This document shows positions 17,831 through 26,307 of a DNA stretch of 64,000 bases, in pieces. This stretch comes from Cytobacillus purgationiresistens (GTDB lineage: Bacteria > Bacillota > Bacilli > Bacillales > Cytobacillaceae), in assembly GCF_030813235.1 (NCBI RefSeq), contig NZ_JAUSUB010000002.1, positions 240,097-304,096 of the forward strand, in the 5' to 3' direction. A model generated the notes under the pieces. The model was not told where the DNA came from and searched no databases. It saw only the letters and a list, made by a program, of their open reading frames with translations. Each line of letters opens with the position of its first letter. Position 1 is the stretch's first letter. The position numbers were made by a program, and so were the translations under genes.

Positions 17831-18893
17831 GGGTCTGTCAAATTAAGTGTGTAAATTATTCTAGGTAGGTAAGGGCACGTTCTTTCAGCTTTTCGTATAG
17901 AAAGAGTTGATTCATGACCATTGACCAATTTTGTATATGTCCACCTCCCCATTTCGTTTCTAGTTCTTGAATACGTAAATAGAGTAACTTGAATAGGGCA
18001 TTCTCATGGGGGAATACTCCTTTTTTGGTTACTTTTCGAAAGCTGGCATGAATGCTTTCCACTGCATTAGTCGTATACATAATTTTTCTTATCGCACTCC
18101 CATAATCAAAAAGCTGTTCTACATGATTCCTATTTCGAATCCATACGTCTACTGCCCCAGGATAGGCTGACCACTGTTGGAAAAATGACTCGAATGCACT
18201 TTCGCTAGCCTTTTGACTTGGAGCTCCATACACATCTCATATTGATTACGAAACGTTGTAACCATACAGCCCACAAATAAGAGGGCGTAACTCGGACTTA
18301 AAGGTCTGGATTGTCATTCTTCTAGGTCGAGTAGAATTTGATCAGTCATATCCGAAATCATCTCATGGGAAATAGAAAATCCATAGATCTCTTCAATCGT
18401 GGAGGAAACATCACGTGAGACATTCCGCGTGCATACATAGCTAATACCTTATCTTCAATGGCAGAAACATCTCTTTTTCGTTTCGGAAAAAGCTGCGGTT
18501 CAAATATCGATTCACGATCTCTCGGAACTTGAATATGGACTTCCCCAGAGCTTGTCTTAAGCATTTTCTTTCCATATCCATTCCGACTATTTGTCGTAGA
18601 CTTCTCGCTTTTATCATTTGAATCATAACCTATATGGTGATTCATTTCACCTTTTAACATGGATTCAAACATTGGGCCAAAGATATCATTTATCGCCTTT
18701 TTCATTTCATCCACCGTCTTCGGTTGATATTTCTCTTAGATGAGATTCGCTAACTCAACGGACTGAGGTCACGCTTAGTTTTAGACATGTAAAAAACATC
18801 CCATTCTTATTCTCTTTATCCTTCCAAAAACAAATAAAAATGCGCAGTAAAAGTCGAACGCTCTTTTACTTACACAGTTTATCTTACACTCCC
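17831..18893 (-). mobile_element. Decayed IS256-family insertion sequence
   Basis: The left end starts GGGTCTGTCAAATTAAGTGT. The right end, read in reverse, starts GGGAGTGTAAGATAAACTGT. These are imperfect terminal inverted repeats of about 26 bases and of IS256-like type. About 1.06 kb remains instead of roughly 1.3 kb, with an internal deletion, a frameshift and a stop in the transposase. I see no target-site duplication in the flanks, which suggests an old insertion. Confidence 0.75.
17856..18714 (-). pseudogene. IS256-family transposase, broken
   Basis: The N-terminal part (about 18358-18714) has IS256 features: IFGPMFESMLKGEMNHHIGY, NSRNGYGKKMLKTSSGEVHI and VPRDRESIFEPQL. The C-terminal part (17856-18233) has IRKIMYTTNAVESIHASFRK and KVTKKGVFPHENALFKLLYL. 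Between them the frame shifts after YARGMS, meets a stop after LLDLEE, and jumps directly to QYEMCMELQVKRLAK-like sequence. About 500 bases carrying the first two catalytic aspartates are therefore missing. It cannot encode an active enzyme. Confidence 0.88.
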
Positions 18894-18923
18894 ACTGCTT
18901 GATGGTTTTTTGGGTCAGTTATA

Positions 18924-18988
18924 ACCTTCTTTAGTCACTCACTACCCTTTTTTAGTCACTCGCCACCTTTTCTTAATCACTCCCACAA
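18924..18988. repeat. Short degenerate direct repeat (TTAGTCACTC)
   Basis: Three units of about 25 bases, each built around TT(A/T)A(G/A)TCACTC and ending CCACC-like, stand between the IS remnant and the yhaR terminator. The 16-mer TTTTTTAGTCACTCGC recurs in reverse complement at about 48548-48563 after yhdP. Confidence 0.55.
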
Positions 18989-19013
18989 AAAAAGAAAGAG
19001 CACAAGGCTCTTC
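18985..19013 (-). terminator. Terminator after yhaR
   Basis: AAGAGC / GCTCTT hairpin followed by a T-run on the minus strand. Confidence 0.75.
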
Positions 19014-19022
19014 CCCTTTACA

Positions 19023-19814
19023 CTATTCTCCTTTAAAAACTGGTTTTCTCTTCTGGATAAAAGCATCGATGCCCTCTTTATGGTCAGCTGTTCTGCGCAT
19101 TTGCGCCTGACCTAATTTTTCAAGCTCGAGCACTTTTAATAGTAGCGGACGGTTCTTATCGGCTAGAATTTTTTTCGTTTTGATCATTGCTTGAACAGGG
19201 CTATTAAGCCATGCTTGTAGTTTAACTTGAAGGGCTTCATCTAAATCACCTTCAGCCACTTCATGAACAAGACCTTTTTGCAGCGCTTCCTCAGCCTTCA
19301 TTGGCCTTCCTTCCCAAATAAGCTGCTTCGCTTTATCTTCCCCAAGCTTGCTCTCAAGGAAGAAATGAGATCCGCCGTCAGGAATCAGTCCAATACCGAT
19401 GAAATTCATTGCTAATTTACTTTGTTTATCTGCCAAAACATAATCTGTTGCAAGTGCCAAGCTAAAGCCTAGGCCTGCTGCTGCACCTTTCACTGCACTG
19501 ATCGTCAGTTTCGGCATGCTATACAAAGTTACAACCATTTCATTAATTGCGTCCATTACAAGAGGGAAATCGCTTTCATTCGCCTCTAAAAGCATGGTTT
19601 TAATATCACCTCCGGATGAAAAAGCTCGACCAGCACCTTTTAGTACCACAATATCTATTTCTTCTGTATTACTAACCTCTTTCATTACTGATGCTAAACC
19701 TTTAATCATATCAACATTCAATGAATTCAAAGATTCAGGCCTATTCATCTCGATTGTTGCTACTCTGCCTTCAACTGTTAAATTTACCGTTTCAGTTACA
19801 TAATCGATTGCCAA
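19023..19814 (-). CDS. yhaR: Enoyl-CoA hydratase/isomerase family protein YhaR
   Basis: The 263-residue crotonase-fold protein should act on acyl-CoA thioesters. It shows GAGRAFSSGGDIKTM (first oxyanion-hole segment, about residues 60-74) and GAAAGLGFSLALATDY (second, about 107-122). At the position of the second catalytic glutamate it has IPDGGSHFFL (near 143) rather than a clear Glu, so isomerase or another crotonase activity is possible. The start is a TTG at 19814 with GGGGGAGA upstream. It lies next to an acyl-CoA synthetase gene on the same strand but with its own spacer. A role in fatty-acid degradation is inferred. Confidence 0.85.
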   Translation of the reverse strand: MAIDYVTETVNLTVEGRVATIEMNRPESLNSLNVDMIKGLASVMKEVSNTEEIDIVVLKGAGRAFSSGGDIKTMLLEANESDFPLVMDAINEMVVTLYSMPKLTISAVKGAAAGLGFSLALATDYVLADKQSKLAMNFIGIGLIPDGGSHFFLESKLGEDKAKQLIWEGRPMKAEEALQKGLVHEVAEGDLDEALQVKLQAWLNSPVQAMIKTKKILADKNRPLLLKVLELEKLGQAQMRRTADHKEGIDAFIQKRKPVFKGE

Positions 19815-19993
19815 ACCAATCTCCCCCTTAAGGTTTCATAGTCTTATTATAAATAAAAATTCTATATTTTCGCAATTTTTAACAAAAAAATTGGTTTTTT
19901 CGCCATATTTCGCGGTACTTATTTCAAGATATATAAGAGAAAAACTTAATAAATGCGATACTCAATACGCTTCTTCACCTTTCCATTTTTACA

Positions 19994-20020
19994 ATAAAAA
20001 AAGCAGCCAATGGCTGCTTC
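19994..20020 (-). terminator. Terminator after acyl-CoA synthetase gene
   Basis: AAGCAGCCA / TGGCTGCTT hairpin followed by a T-run on the minus strand. Confidence 0.8.
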
Positions 20021-20029
20021 ATCTCATAA

Positions 20030-21652
20030 CTAGTTTTCACTATTAGATAATTGCTTTTGCTGCATATCTCTTAGTTCTCTTTTTAAGAATTTACCGACTG
20101 AGGATTTTGGAATATCATCAATGAAAATAACATCATCTGGAATCCACCACTTGGCAAACTGCGGCTTCAGGAATTCTAATAGCTCTTCCTGTGATATTTT
20201 CCCTTTATATGGGTCCTTTAATACCACATATGCTAATGGGCGTTCCTGCCATTGTTCATGGGGAACACCTATGACCGCCGCTTCAAAGACAGCTTCATGG
20301 GCCATTAAGGTGTTTTCAAGGTCTACAGAGGAAATCCATTCTCCCCCGCTCTTGATTAAGTCTTTCGTTCTATCAACAATCTTCATGAAGCCTTCCCCAT
20401 CAACTGAAACAACATCACCTGTATGGAGCCACCCATCTCGGAAAGAATCAGCTGTTCTTTCATCATCATAATATTCTGAGGCAATCCATGGTCCCCGCAG
20501 ACATAGTTCGCCCATTTCCTTTCCATCCCATGCCACTTCGCCTTTGCTTCCCATGATTTTCATTTCAAGACCAGGAACGAGGACACCTTGTTTAGCTTTA
20601 ATATCCAACTGCTCTTCATATGAAAGCTCCTTTTGGTAGCTTTTTAGAGTCGATATAACGACTAATGGAGAGGTTTCCGTCATTCCATAGGCATGCATGA
20701 ACGGTATTTTGTGCTTCTCCTCGAACGCTCGAATTAACCCCTTTGGAGCAGCAGCACCACCACAAAGCACTCCTCTTAAGGAACTCATGTCATAAGTGTT
20801 TTCTTCCAATTCTTTTAACAGGCCGAGCCATATTGTTGGCACGCCTGCAGTGATTGTTACTCTTTCCTGTTGGATCATCTCTGCTAGCAGCTTTGGCGTG
20901 AAGTAAGGGCCTGGCATAACTAATGTTGTGCCAAACCAGACTGCCGCGAACGGAAGCCCCCAAGCATTGACATGAAACATAGGTACAACTGGCATTGCAA
21001 CGTCCTGCTCGCTTACAGCTGCACTATCTGCCATTCCTATTGCCATACTGTGTAAAACAATGGCACGGTGAGAATAAACGACACCTTTTGGATTACCTGT
21101 CGTTGCAGATGTGTAGCACATTCCTGCAGCGGCGTTTTCATCTAGATCATCTGGATAAGCATATTCACTATCCGCATTTTCAAGAAGTTTTTCATAATGA
21201 TAAACAGGTGACAAACTAGTCTCAGGAAGCTCATCATCATCAGTCATAATGACAAATGCTTCGACTGTCCTAAGCTGATCCTGACATTTTTCAATTAACG
21301 GGACAATATCCGCATCAATTAATAACACTTTATCTTTCGCATGATTAATAATATAAACGATATGCTGCGGGGATAAGCGAATATTAATGGTATGAAGGAC
21401 TGCGCCGCTGCAAGGTATTGCAAAGTAGGCTTCAAGGTGACGATGATGATTCCATGCCATCGTTCCGACCTTATCTCCCCGTTTCACACCTAGCCCCTCT
21501 AGGCTTGCTGCAAGTCTTTTTGTCCTGTTCGCGATTTCTTTGTAAGTAAATCTTTGTGTTCTCGATTCCGTTCTTGATACAACTTCTTTTTTCGGGAAAA
21601 ATATTTCTGCTCTGTTGATCATTTGCGTCATTGTCAAAGGTGTATTCATCAT
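20030..21652 (-). CDS. Fatty acyl-CoA synthetase (AMP-forming)
   Basis: The 540-residue adenylate-forming enzyme activates a carboxylic acid with ATP and CoA. Motifs in order are the P-loop-like CYTSATTGNPKGV near residue 185, AYGMTETSP near 330, and GWLHTGDVVSVDGEGFMKI near 412. RTKDLIKSGGEWIS and the C-terminal lysine in PKSSVGKFLKREL follow. It resembles medium/long-chain fatty-acid ligases rather than acetyl-CoA synthetases. Two adjacent ATGs follow a perfect AAAGGAGG; 21652 is used. With the neighbouring crotonase gene it suggests acyl-CoA metabolism, substrate chain length unknown. Confidence 0.9.
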   Translation of the reverse strand: MMNTPLTMTQMINRAEIFFPKKEVVSRTESRTQRFTYKEIANRTKRLAASLEGLGVKRGDKVGTMAWNHHRHLEAYFAIPCSGAVLHTINIRLSPQHIVYIINHAKDKVLLIDADIVPLIEKCQDQLRTVEAFVIMTDDDELPETSLSPVYHYEKLLENADSEYAYPDDLDENAAAGMCYTSATTGNPKGVVYSHRAIVLHSMAIGMADSAAVSEQDVAMPVVPMFHVNAWGLPFAAVWFGTTLVMPGPYFTPKLLAEMIQQERVTITAGVPTIWLGLLKELEENTYDMSSLRGVLCGGAAAPKGLIRAFEEKHKIPFMHAYGMTETSPLVVISTLKSYQKELSYEEQLDIKAKQGVLVPGLEMKIMGSKGEVAWDGKEMGELCLRGPWIASEYYDDERTADSFRDGWLHTGDVVSVDGEGFMKIVDRTKDLIKSGGEWISSVDLENTLMAHEAVFEAAVIGVPHEQWQERPLAYVVLKDPYKGKISQEELLEFLKPQFAKWWIPDDVIFIDDIPKSSVGKFLKRELRDMQQKQLSNSEN

Positions 21653-21796
21653 ATTCCATTCCTCCTTTGGTAAAGCGCTTACATCCAATATCGTAGAAGT
21701 TAATGATCTTTTGTACCTATATCATTCTTCTTTAATCAGACATCTCCTTCTTTTAAATAATATTTTTGTTAATCAATTGAAATTACTTATCTCGGC

Positions 21797-21832
21797 AAAA
21801 AAAAAAGCTTCCCTTATCACAAGGGAAGCTTA
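21797..21832 (-). terminator. Terminator after hemZ
   Basis: AAGCTTCCCTT / AAGGGAAGCTT, an 11-base-pair stem with a 5-base loop and a long T-run on the minus strand. Confidence 0.9.
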
Positions 21833-21837
21833 AGATA

Positions 21838-23352
21838 TTAAGCATGCGATTCTTTCTTATCGAATAACTCATTTAATATTTTCAGCTTTTTCTCTGTGTA
21901 TGCTTCAAAACTTTCATTATATGTTTTAGGATCTTTTGGATTAGCAAAATGATTAATTTTTCCAGTCTCAGGATGAATAAACTTACTTGCTGCCCCGCAG
22001 CCAATACCGATAATGGTCTGTTGCTCCTCCATGATCATAATATTATAAATGCTTTCCTGATTTGGCAGGGCATACCCCACGTTTTCAAGGTTCCCTAAAA
22101 TATTTTTTTGACGATAAAGATAGTATGGGTCATATTGATGCTCTTTCGTCCATTCTTCAGCCATGCTCATCATTTCTTCTACTTCAGAACGTTCAGCTAC
22201 TTTATATCTAGATTTATTTCTTGTCATCTCAGAGGCGCGCTTAAAGGAAAGTGTATGAACAGTAAGAGATTCAGGCATGAGTTTTTTAGATTCACTCAGA
22301 GAATGCGCGAATTCCTTTACCCCCTCACCTGGAAGTCCAATAATTAAATCCATGTTGATATTATTCATACCCATATTGCGTGCCAGGTGGTATTTATCTA
22401 TCGTTTCTTCAACCGTATGATGTCTTCCGATTGCCTTAAGCGTTTCTTGAGTGTATGATTGCGGATTGATGCTGATTCTGTCAATATTCCATTTTTTCAG
22501 CACTTCCAGCTTCTCTTCAGTAATGGTATCAGGCCTTCCTGCTTCCACTGTAACCTCGCGGATCTGCTCAACATCAGGGAAAGAAGCATACATTTCCTCA
22601 TACAGCATATCCATTTCTTCAGCTGTGATACTAGTTGGCGTACCTCCACCGTAATAAACGGTTGTGATCTTTACATTGTTTTCTTTCAGCCATCCGCCTA
22701 TTTTTCTCATTTCATAATGTAGTCCGCCAAGAAACGAATCGACTGAGCCTTGACGACCATTGATTGCATACGCCGGGAATGTGCAATAAGCACATTTTGT
22801 CGGGCAGAAAGGGATGCCAATATAAATACTGACCTCATCTCTCAATTCATATAAATCAGGAACGACTGCAAGCTGACGATCCACAATTCTTTGCATTAAT
22901 TCGATCTTTTCGTCAGTAATCAAATAATCATCTTTGAGCTGCTTGTGTGCTTCTTCCTTAGCCGTCTTAGCCTTCATATGGCGATGAAGCAGCTTTGTAG
23001 GACGTATTCCGGTTAATATCCCCCATTTTTGCACCATTCCTGTCCACTCTTGCAGAACAGTTAAATATGCATGGGACACAGCGTATTTCAGTTGATTGAA
23101 TCTTTCTTTCTCTGTTTCTACAGGCTGCATTGCCTTCACATATGATGTTGATTTTTCATTGCCTTCATGATCAAACAGATTCACCTGTACTTTTACTTGA
23201 TCCCCTGCCTCTAAATGAAATGCCAGGGTGAGGTCTCTTTCATCATCAGCTTTTTCGAGGTTTATCACACATTCTTCAAAAAACAAATCCCCAATTAATT
23301 GGAGCGTTCTATAGAAACGCTCATCATGTAAACCAGTTATTAATAATTTCAA
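21838..23352 (-). CDS. hemZ: HemZ, radical-SAM coproporphyrinogen III oxidase-like protein
   Basis: The 504-residue protein belongs to the HemN/HemZ radical-SAM group associated with oxygen-independent haem synthesis. An N-terminal HemZ-specific region (about 1-165) precedes the radical-SAM core. The cluster motif is CPTKCAYC near residue 185, followed by VYYGGGTPTS and the GLPGE-type segment LIIGLPGEG. The start is the TTG at 23352: AAAGGTGAT lies 5 bases upstream, and the apparent earlier GTG (23361) is part of that ribosome site. Length and order fit B. subtilis HemZ. Whether HemZ truly performs the decarboxylation is unsettled. Confidence 0.92.
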   Translation of the reverse strand: MKLLITGLHDERFYRTLQLIGDLFFEECVINLEKADDERDLTLAFHLEAGDQVKVQVNLFDHEGNEKSTSYVKAMQPVETEKERFNQLKYAVSHAYLTVLQEWTGMVQKWGILTGIRPTKLLHRHMKAKTAKEEAHKQLKDDYLITDEKIELMQRIVDRQLAVVPDLYELRDEVSIYIGIPFCPTKCAYCTFPAYAINGRQGSVDSFLGGLHYEMRKIGGWLKENNVKITTVYYGGGTPTSITAEEMDMLYEEMYASFPDVEQIREVTVEAGRPDTITEEKLEVLKKWNIDRISINPQSYTQETLKAIGRHHTVEETIDKYHLARNMGMNNINMDLIIGLPGEGVKEFAHSLSESKKLMPESLTVHTLSFKRASEMTRNKSRYKVAERSEVEEMMSMAEEWTKEHQYDPYYLYRQKNILGNLENVGYALPNQESIYNIMIMEEQQTIIGIGCGAASKFIHPETGKINHFANPKDPKTYNESFEAYTEKKLKILNELFDKKESHA

Positions 23353-23542
23353 AGTTATCACCTTTTATATATATTCAGGCTGCCTCACAATCGGTCGACA
23401 GCAGATTGTTTTTGACAAACTTCTTTAAGTGTACAAAATTGCCTATTTAAGGTCAACAATGGAACCTAAGGAAATAAGCTGCTTTTACTTTTTGATTCAT
23501 TCATAAAACAGGCTATTTATCACAGCGATCTCCTTCAAATCA

Positions 23543-23573
23543 GAAAAAAGACCGATGATAGTCATCGGCCTTT
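23543..23573 (-). terminator. Terminator after yhaX
   Basis: GACCGATGA / TCATCGGCC hairpin followed by a T-run on the minus strand. Confidence 0.8.
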
Positions 23574-24442
23574 CATTTCAAAAGATTCATTTTTCTTAGA
23601 AACTGAATCGGGTGCTGTTTTCTAAAATGTTCTTTTACCATATAAGTTACACCTTGCTGATCGTTCGTTCTTGTCAGCCAATCAGCTGCTTTTTTCACTT
23701 CAGCTGGGGCATTCCCCATCGCAACCCCTAAGCCAACTGCTTCAATCATTTCTAAATCGTCCAGTTCATCCCCAATGACTACCATTTCGTGCCTGTTAAT
23801 GCCCAGTCTCTCGCCTAAGTAAAGCAAGCCGTTCAATTTAGATACGCCATCATGAACAATATCCAAACGCAAATCATTTAATACAATGGTGCTAATTTCC
23901 TCATCATATAATGCGGAAATGGCTGCTTGTGCATCGACGAGATCTTCAGGATGCTCAAAATAAATTTCAATTTTTGGCGGTGTCACTGGTTCCTCGATGA
24001 TTGTTTCACTTAATGATTCTACAAATTGCTGTGAATAAAACACAGGATCTCCAGAAGTAAAAACCGTTTTAGCCAACATATTATGATTAAGCTTAGACTT
24101 ATTAGCTAAGGCAAATTTTTCGTGTACTAATCTAATCTGACATGGGAATCCTTCTAGAAGCCGTACAATTTCATAAGTGATTTCTTCAGGAATACGTCTG
24201 ACGAGGATTGGCTTCTCTAAAGATCCTGCAATATATGCCCCACGGTGGGTGACAAGTAATGAATCTAATTTTAACGCTTTGGCAACTTTCCTAGCAGAGG
24301 GAAAGCTTCTTGAAGTCACAAGGGTTACATATATTCCTTTTTGCTGCACGTATTCTATCGCTTCTTTAGTTGACTTGTGGAGCCTTCCATTTGTTTGCAG
24401 AAGTGTTCCATCAATATTTAAAGCTAGCAGACGATAAATCAT
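23573..24442 (-). CDS. yhaX: Cof-type HAD family protein YhaX (nucleophile position Asn)
   Basis: The 289-residue protein has the Cof-type HAD layout: motif I at residues 9-13, motif II TSR (LVTSRSF, about 43), a cap domain (about 85-195), motif III lysine (about 200) and motif IV GDELDDLEMI (about 222-231). Motif I reads NIDGT instead of DxDGT, so the aspartate that normally forms the phosphoenzyme is asparagine. I recall the same change in B. subtilis YhaX, which suggests an ancestral loss of classical phosphatase chemistry. Metal-binding aspartates of motif IV are intact. Function unknown. Confidence 0.87.
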   Translation of the reverse strand: MIYRLLALNIDGTLLQTNGRLHKSTKEAIEYVQQKGIYVTLVTSRSFPSARKVAKALKLDSLLVTHRGAYIAGSLEKPILVRRIPEEITYEIVRLLEGFPCQIRLVHEKFALANKSKLNHNMLAKTVFTSGDPVFYSQQFVESLSETIIEEPVTPPKIEIYFEHPEDLVDAQAAISALYDEEISTIVLNDLRLDIVHDGVSKLNGLLYLGERLGINRHEMVVIGDELDDLEMIEAVGLGVAMGNAPAEVKKAADWLTRTNDQQGVTYMVKEHFRKQHPIQFLRKMNLLK

Positions 24443-24559
24443 CTTCTTGCCCCCTATTCCTGGTGAAAATTGTCCTTATCTCACTTTTATGACACTAGGA
24501 TGTGAATTAGAACAATATAGGGAGCATGTATATTTATTTTTCATTTTATCCAGGCAAAT

Positions 24560-24595
24560 AAAAAACGATCGCAATAACTTTACGATCGTTTTTTA
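24560..24595. terminator. Terminator after yheA (symmetric)
   Basis: AAAACGATCG / CGATCGTTTT hairpin with A- and T-rich flanks. Confidence 0.8.
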
Positions 24596-24604
24596 CCACA
24601 GAAG

Positions 24605-24955
24605 TTATTCAGCTGACCCATATAGGTCTTCTAAAGGCTTCATGATAATCTTATTTAATTCTGTTATTGCCATACTCATGCGTTGCTCAGCTTCCATGAG
24701 CTTTGAAATTTGTTCATGCTGTTGAACAAGGGCAACAGTTTTTTGCGCTTGGTCAACTTCCTCTTGTGTAATTTGCTGACCTGCCATTTGTTTTTGCTGT
24801 AACTCCATTTGAACATTTCGGAAATTATCAAACATTGCTTTAGCAGAAGGATCTGCATTAACCTCATCGAATGCTTTCTTTAGTGCTGTGTATTCATCAC
24901 TCTCACGAATGACTTTTTCCATTTCATAGGCTGAATCATGTAAATTTACTGCCAT
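24605..24955 (-). CDS. yheA: YlbF/YmcA-family protein YheA
   Basis: The 116-residue, all-helical protein has the YlbF-family pattern: an N-terminal amphipathic helix (YEMEKVIRESDEYTALKKAF), a conserved FDNFRNVQMELQQKQMAGQQ helix and a C-terminal helix ending in MKPLEDLYG. YlbF and YmcA form a complex that controls RNase Y; YheA is a paralog of unknown role. The ATG at 24955 follows AAGGAGTG by 6 bases. It lies just downstream of yheB with 76 bases between them, as in B. subtilis. Confidence 0.88.
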   Translation of the reverse strand: MAVNLHDSAYEMEKVIRESDEYTALKKAFDEVNADPSAKAMFDNFRNVQMELQQKQMAGQQITQEEVDQAQKTVALVQQHEQISKLMEAEQRMSMAITELNKIIMKPLEDLYGSAE

Positions 24956-25031
24956 AAATAACACTCCTTATCTCTAAAACGTTCTTACCACTATAACAGA
25001 CTATGATAAGGAAATCGAGCAGTTACCCTTA

Positions 25032-26171
25032 TCATAGAATCCAAACAGCAATTACACCTTGGACAACCCCAATTAAACCTCCAAGAAATGCACCTAAAAA
25101 GGTAATCATTTTTAATTCACTTTTAATGATGGAGAATACCATCTCTTCCAATCTTTGAACGGAAAAAGTGCTGACTTGTTCACGAACAATTTCGTTTAAG
25201 CGCAGCTTCTTCATTAAGCCTTCAATTTTACCTGAAATCCATTTACTAGAGAGTAAAATTGATTTAGGTGTCAACTCATCAATAAGATACGGACGGATTT
25301 TCACCGTGAGCTCAGAAATAGATGAATGGAATAAAACAGGCATATTGATGACCTTATAGCTAAAACCTTTAATAATTCTTATGATTTTCTCTTTCTCCAA
25401 TTGCTCTTCAATCAAACTTGTATCTTTTTCAAGCAGCTTATGCCACTCTTTCATCAATAAAGCCGTGATGATATCAGCTGTACCTTCATTTTTCAAAAAC
25501 TTAACAATTTCCGGCTGGATTTTATCTGCAAGATTTACATTTCCTAAAAACATTTGCAGCATATTTCTCAGCATGCCACTTCTTCCGCTGACAAAATCAT
25601 CTGCCATTCTTTGAATACGAATCTTACCTTCTTCACTGGAAAAGTAATCGACCCCTTTAGTGATAATCAGCCTGCTTATGACTGGAATCTTTTCTTCCCC
25701 TTTTGCAATGAGCTCTGGCGATAAAACATTCTTAAGCGGCTGATCCCTGTAAGTGCCCATCATTTCATCATACTTTGATTCAATCCAATTGTTCAAATAC
25801 TGTTCAGTTTTCATTTGTCCTTCAGATAGTCCCCAGCCCTCTAATACCTCATTTAAGGTCCTCTCTGATGTTAGTACATTTGATAATTCATTTTGGACAA
25901 GCACTGTCATTTCCGTTTGAAAATTAGAATTTAAGAATTTCGTTTGGATACTCTCAGCTGTTAATAAATGGTTGACAACTAAATCACCCATTTGGTCTGC
26001 CATTTTGTCGCGGCGCTTTGGTATTAATCCTGGCGTAAATGGGAGCCTCCATTTCCCTAAATAAATCGGGTGGTATGGCTTAAAAATCATTTTGATTGCT
26101 AAATAGTTAGTAAATCCGCCAACTATCGCTCCAATAACTGCCATTAATATGATGGTTGTTAAAATTTCCAT
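25032..26171 (-). CDS. yheB: DUF445 membrane protein YheB
   Basis: The 379-residue protein has a transmembrane helix at each end (about residues 4-25 and 358-377). Between them is a long helical region with IKMIFKPYHPIYLGKWRLPF and TPGLIPKRRDKMADQMG, the DUF445 signature. It is a spore-associated membrane protein family in Bacillus; the biochemical role is unknown. The ATG at 26171 (MEILTTII) follows AGAGGA by about 5 bases; the open frame extends upstream to 26231 without a good ribosome site. It is divergent from the ATP-grasp operon. Confidence 0.88.
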   Translation of the reverse strand: MEILTTIILMAVIGAIVGGFTNYLAIKMIFKPYHPIYLGKWRLPFTPGLIPKRRDKMADQMGDLVVNHLLTAESIQTKFLNSNFQTEMTVLVQNELSNVLTSERTLNEVLEGWGLSEGQMKTEQYLNNWIESKYDEMMGTYRDQPLKNVLSPELIAKGEEKIPVISRLIITKGVDYFSSEEGKIRIQRMADDFVSGRSGMLRNMLQMFLGNVNLADKIQPEIVKFLKNEGTADIITALLMKEWHKLLEKDTSLIEEQLEKEKIIRIIKGFSYKVINMPVLFHSSISELTVKIRPYLIDELTPKSILLSSKWISGKIEGLMKKLRLNEIVREQVSTFSVQRLEEMVFSIIKSELKMITFLGAFLGGLIGVVQGVIAVWIL

Positions 26172-26307
26172 TAAGTCCTCTACCTTTCTTGAGTGCAGCA
26201 GCGCGAAAATCACCTTTTTAGACTGCATCACATACGATACCGTATCAGCTTTCGCCTATTTTTTCATTATATATCCACACGCATTGACGAGCAAATGAGG
26301 AATGACT

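Noticed and set aside
17831..18893. Active insertion sequence
   Set aside because: The transposase has lost the catalytic core and contains a frameshift and stop; no target duplication is visible.
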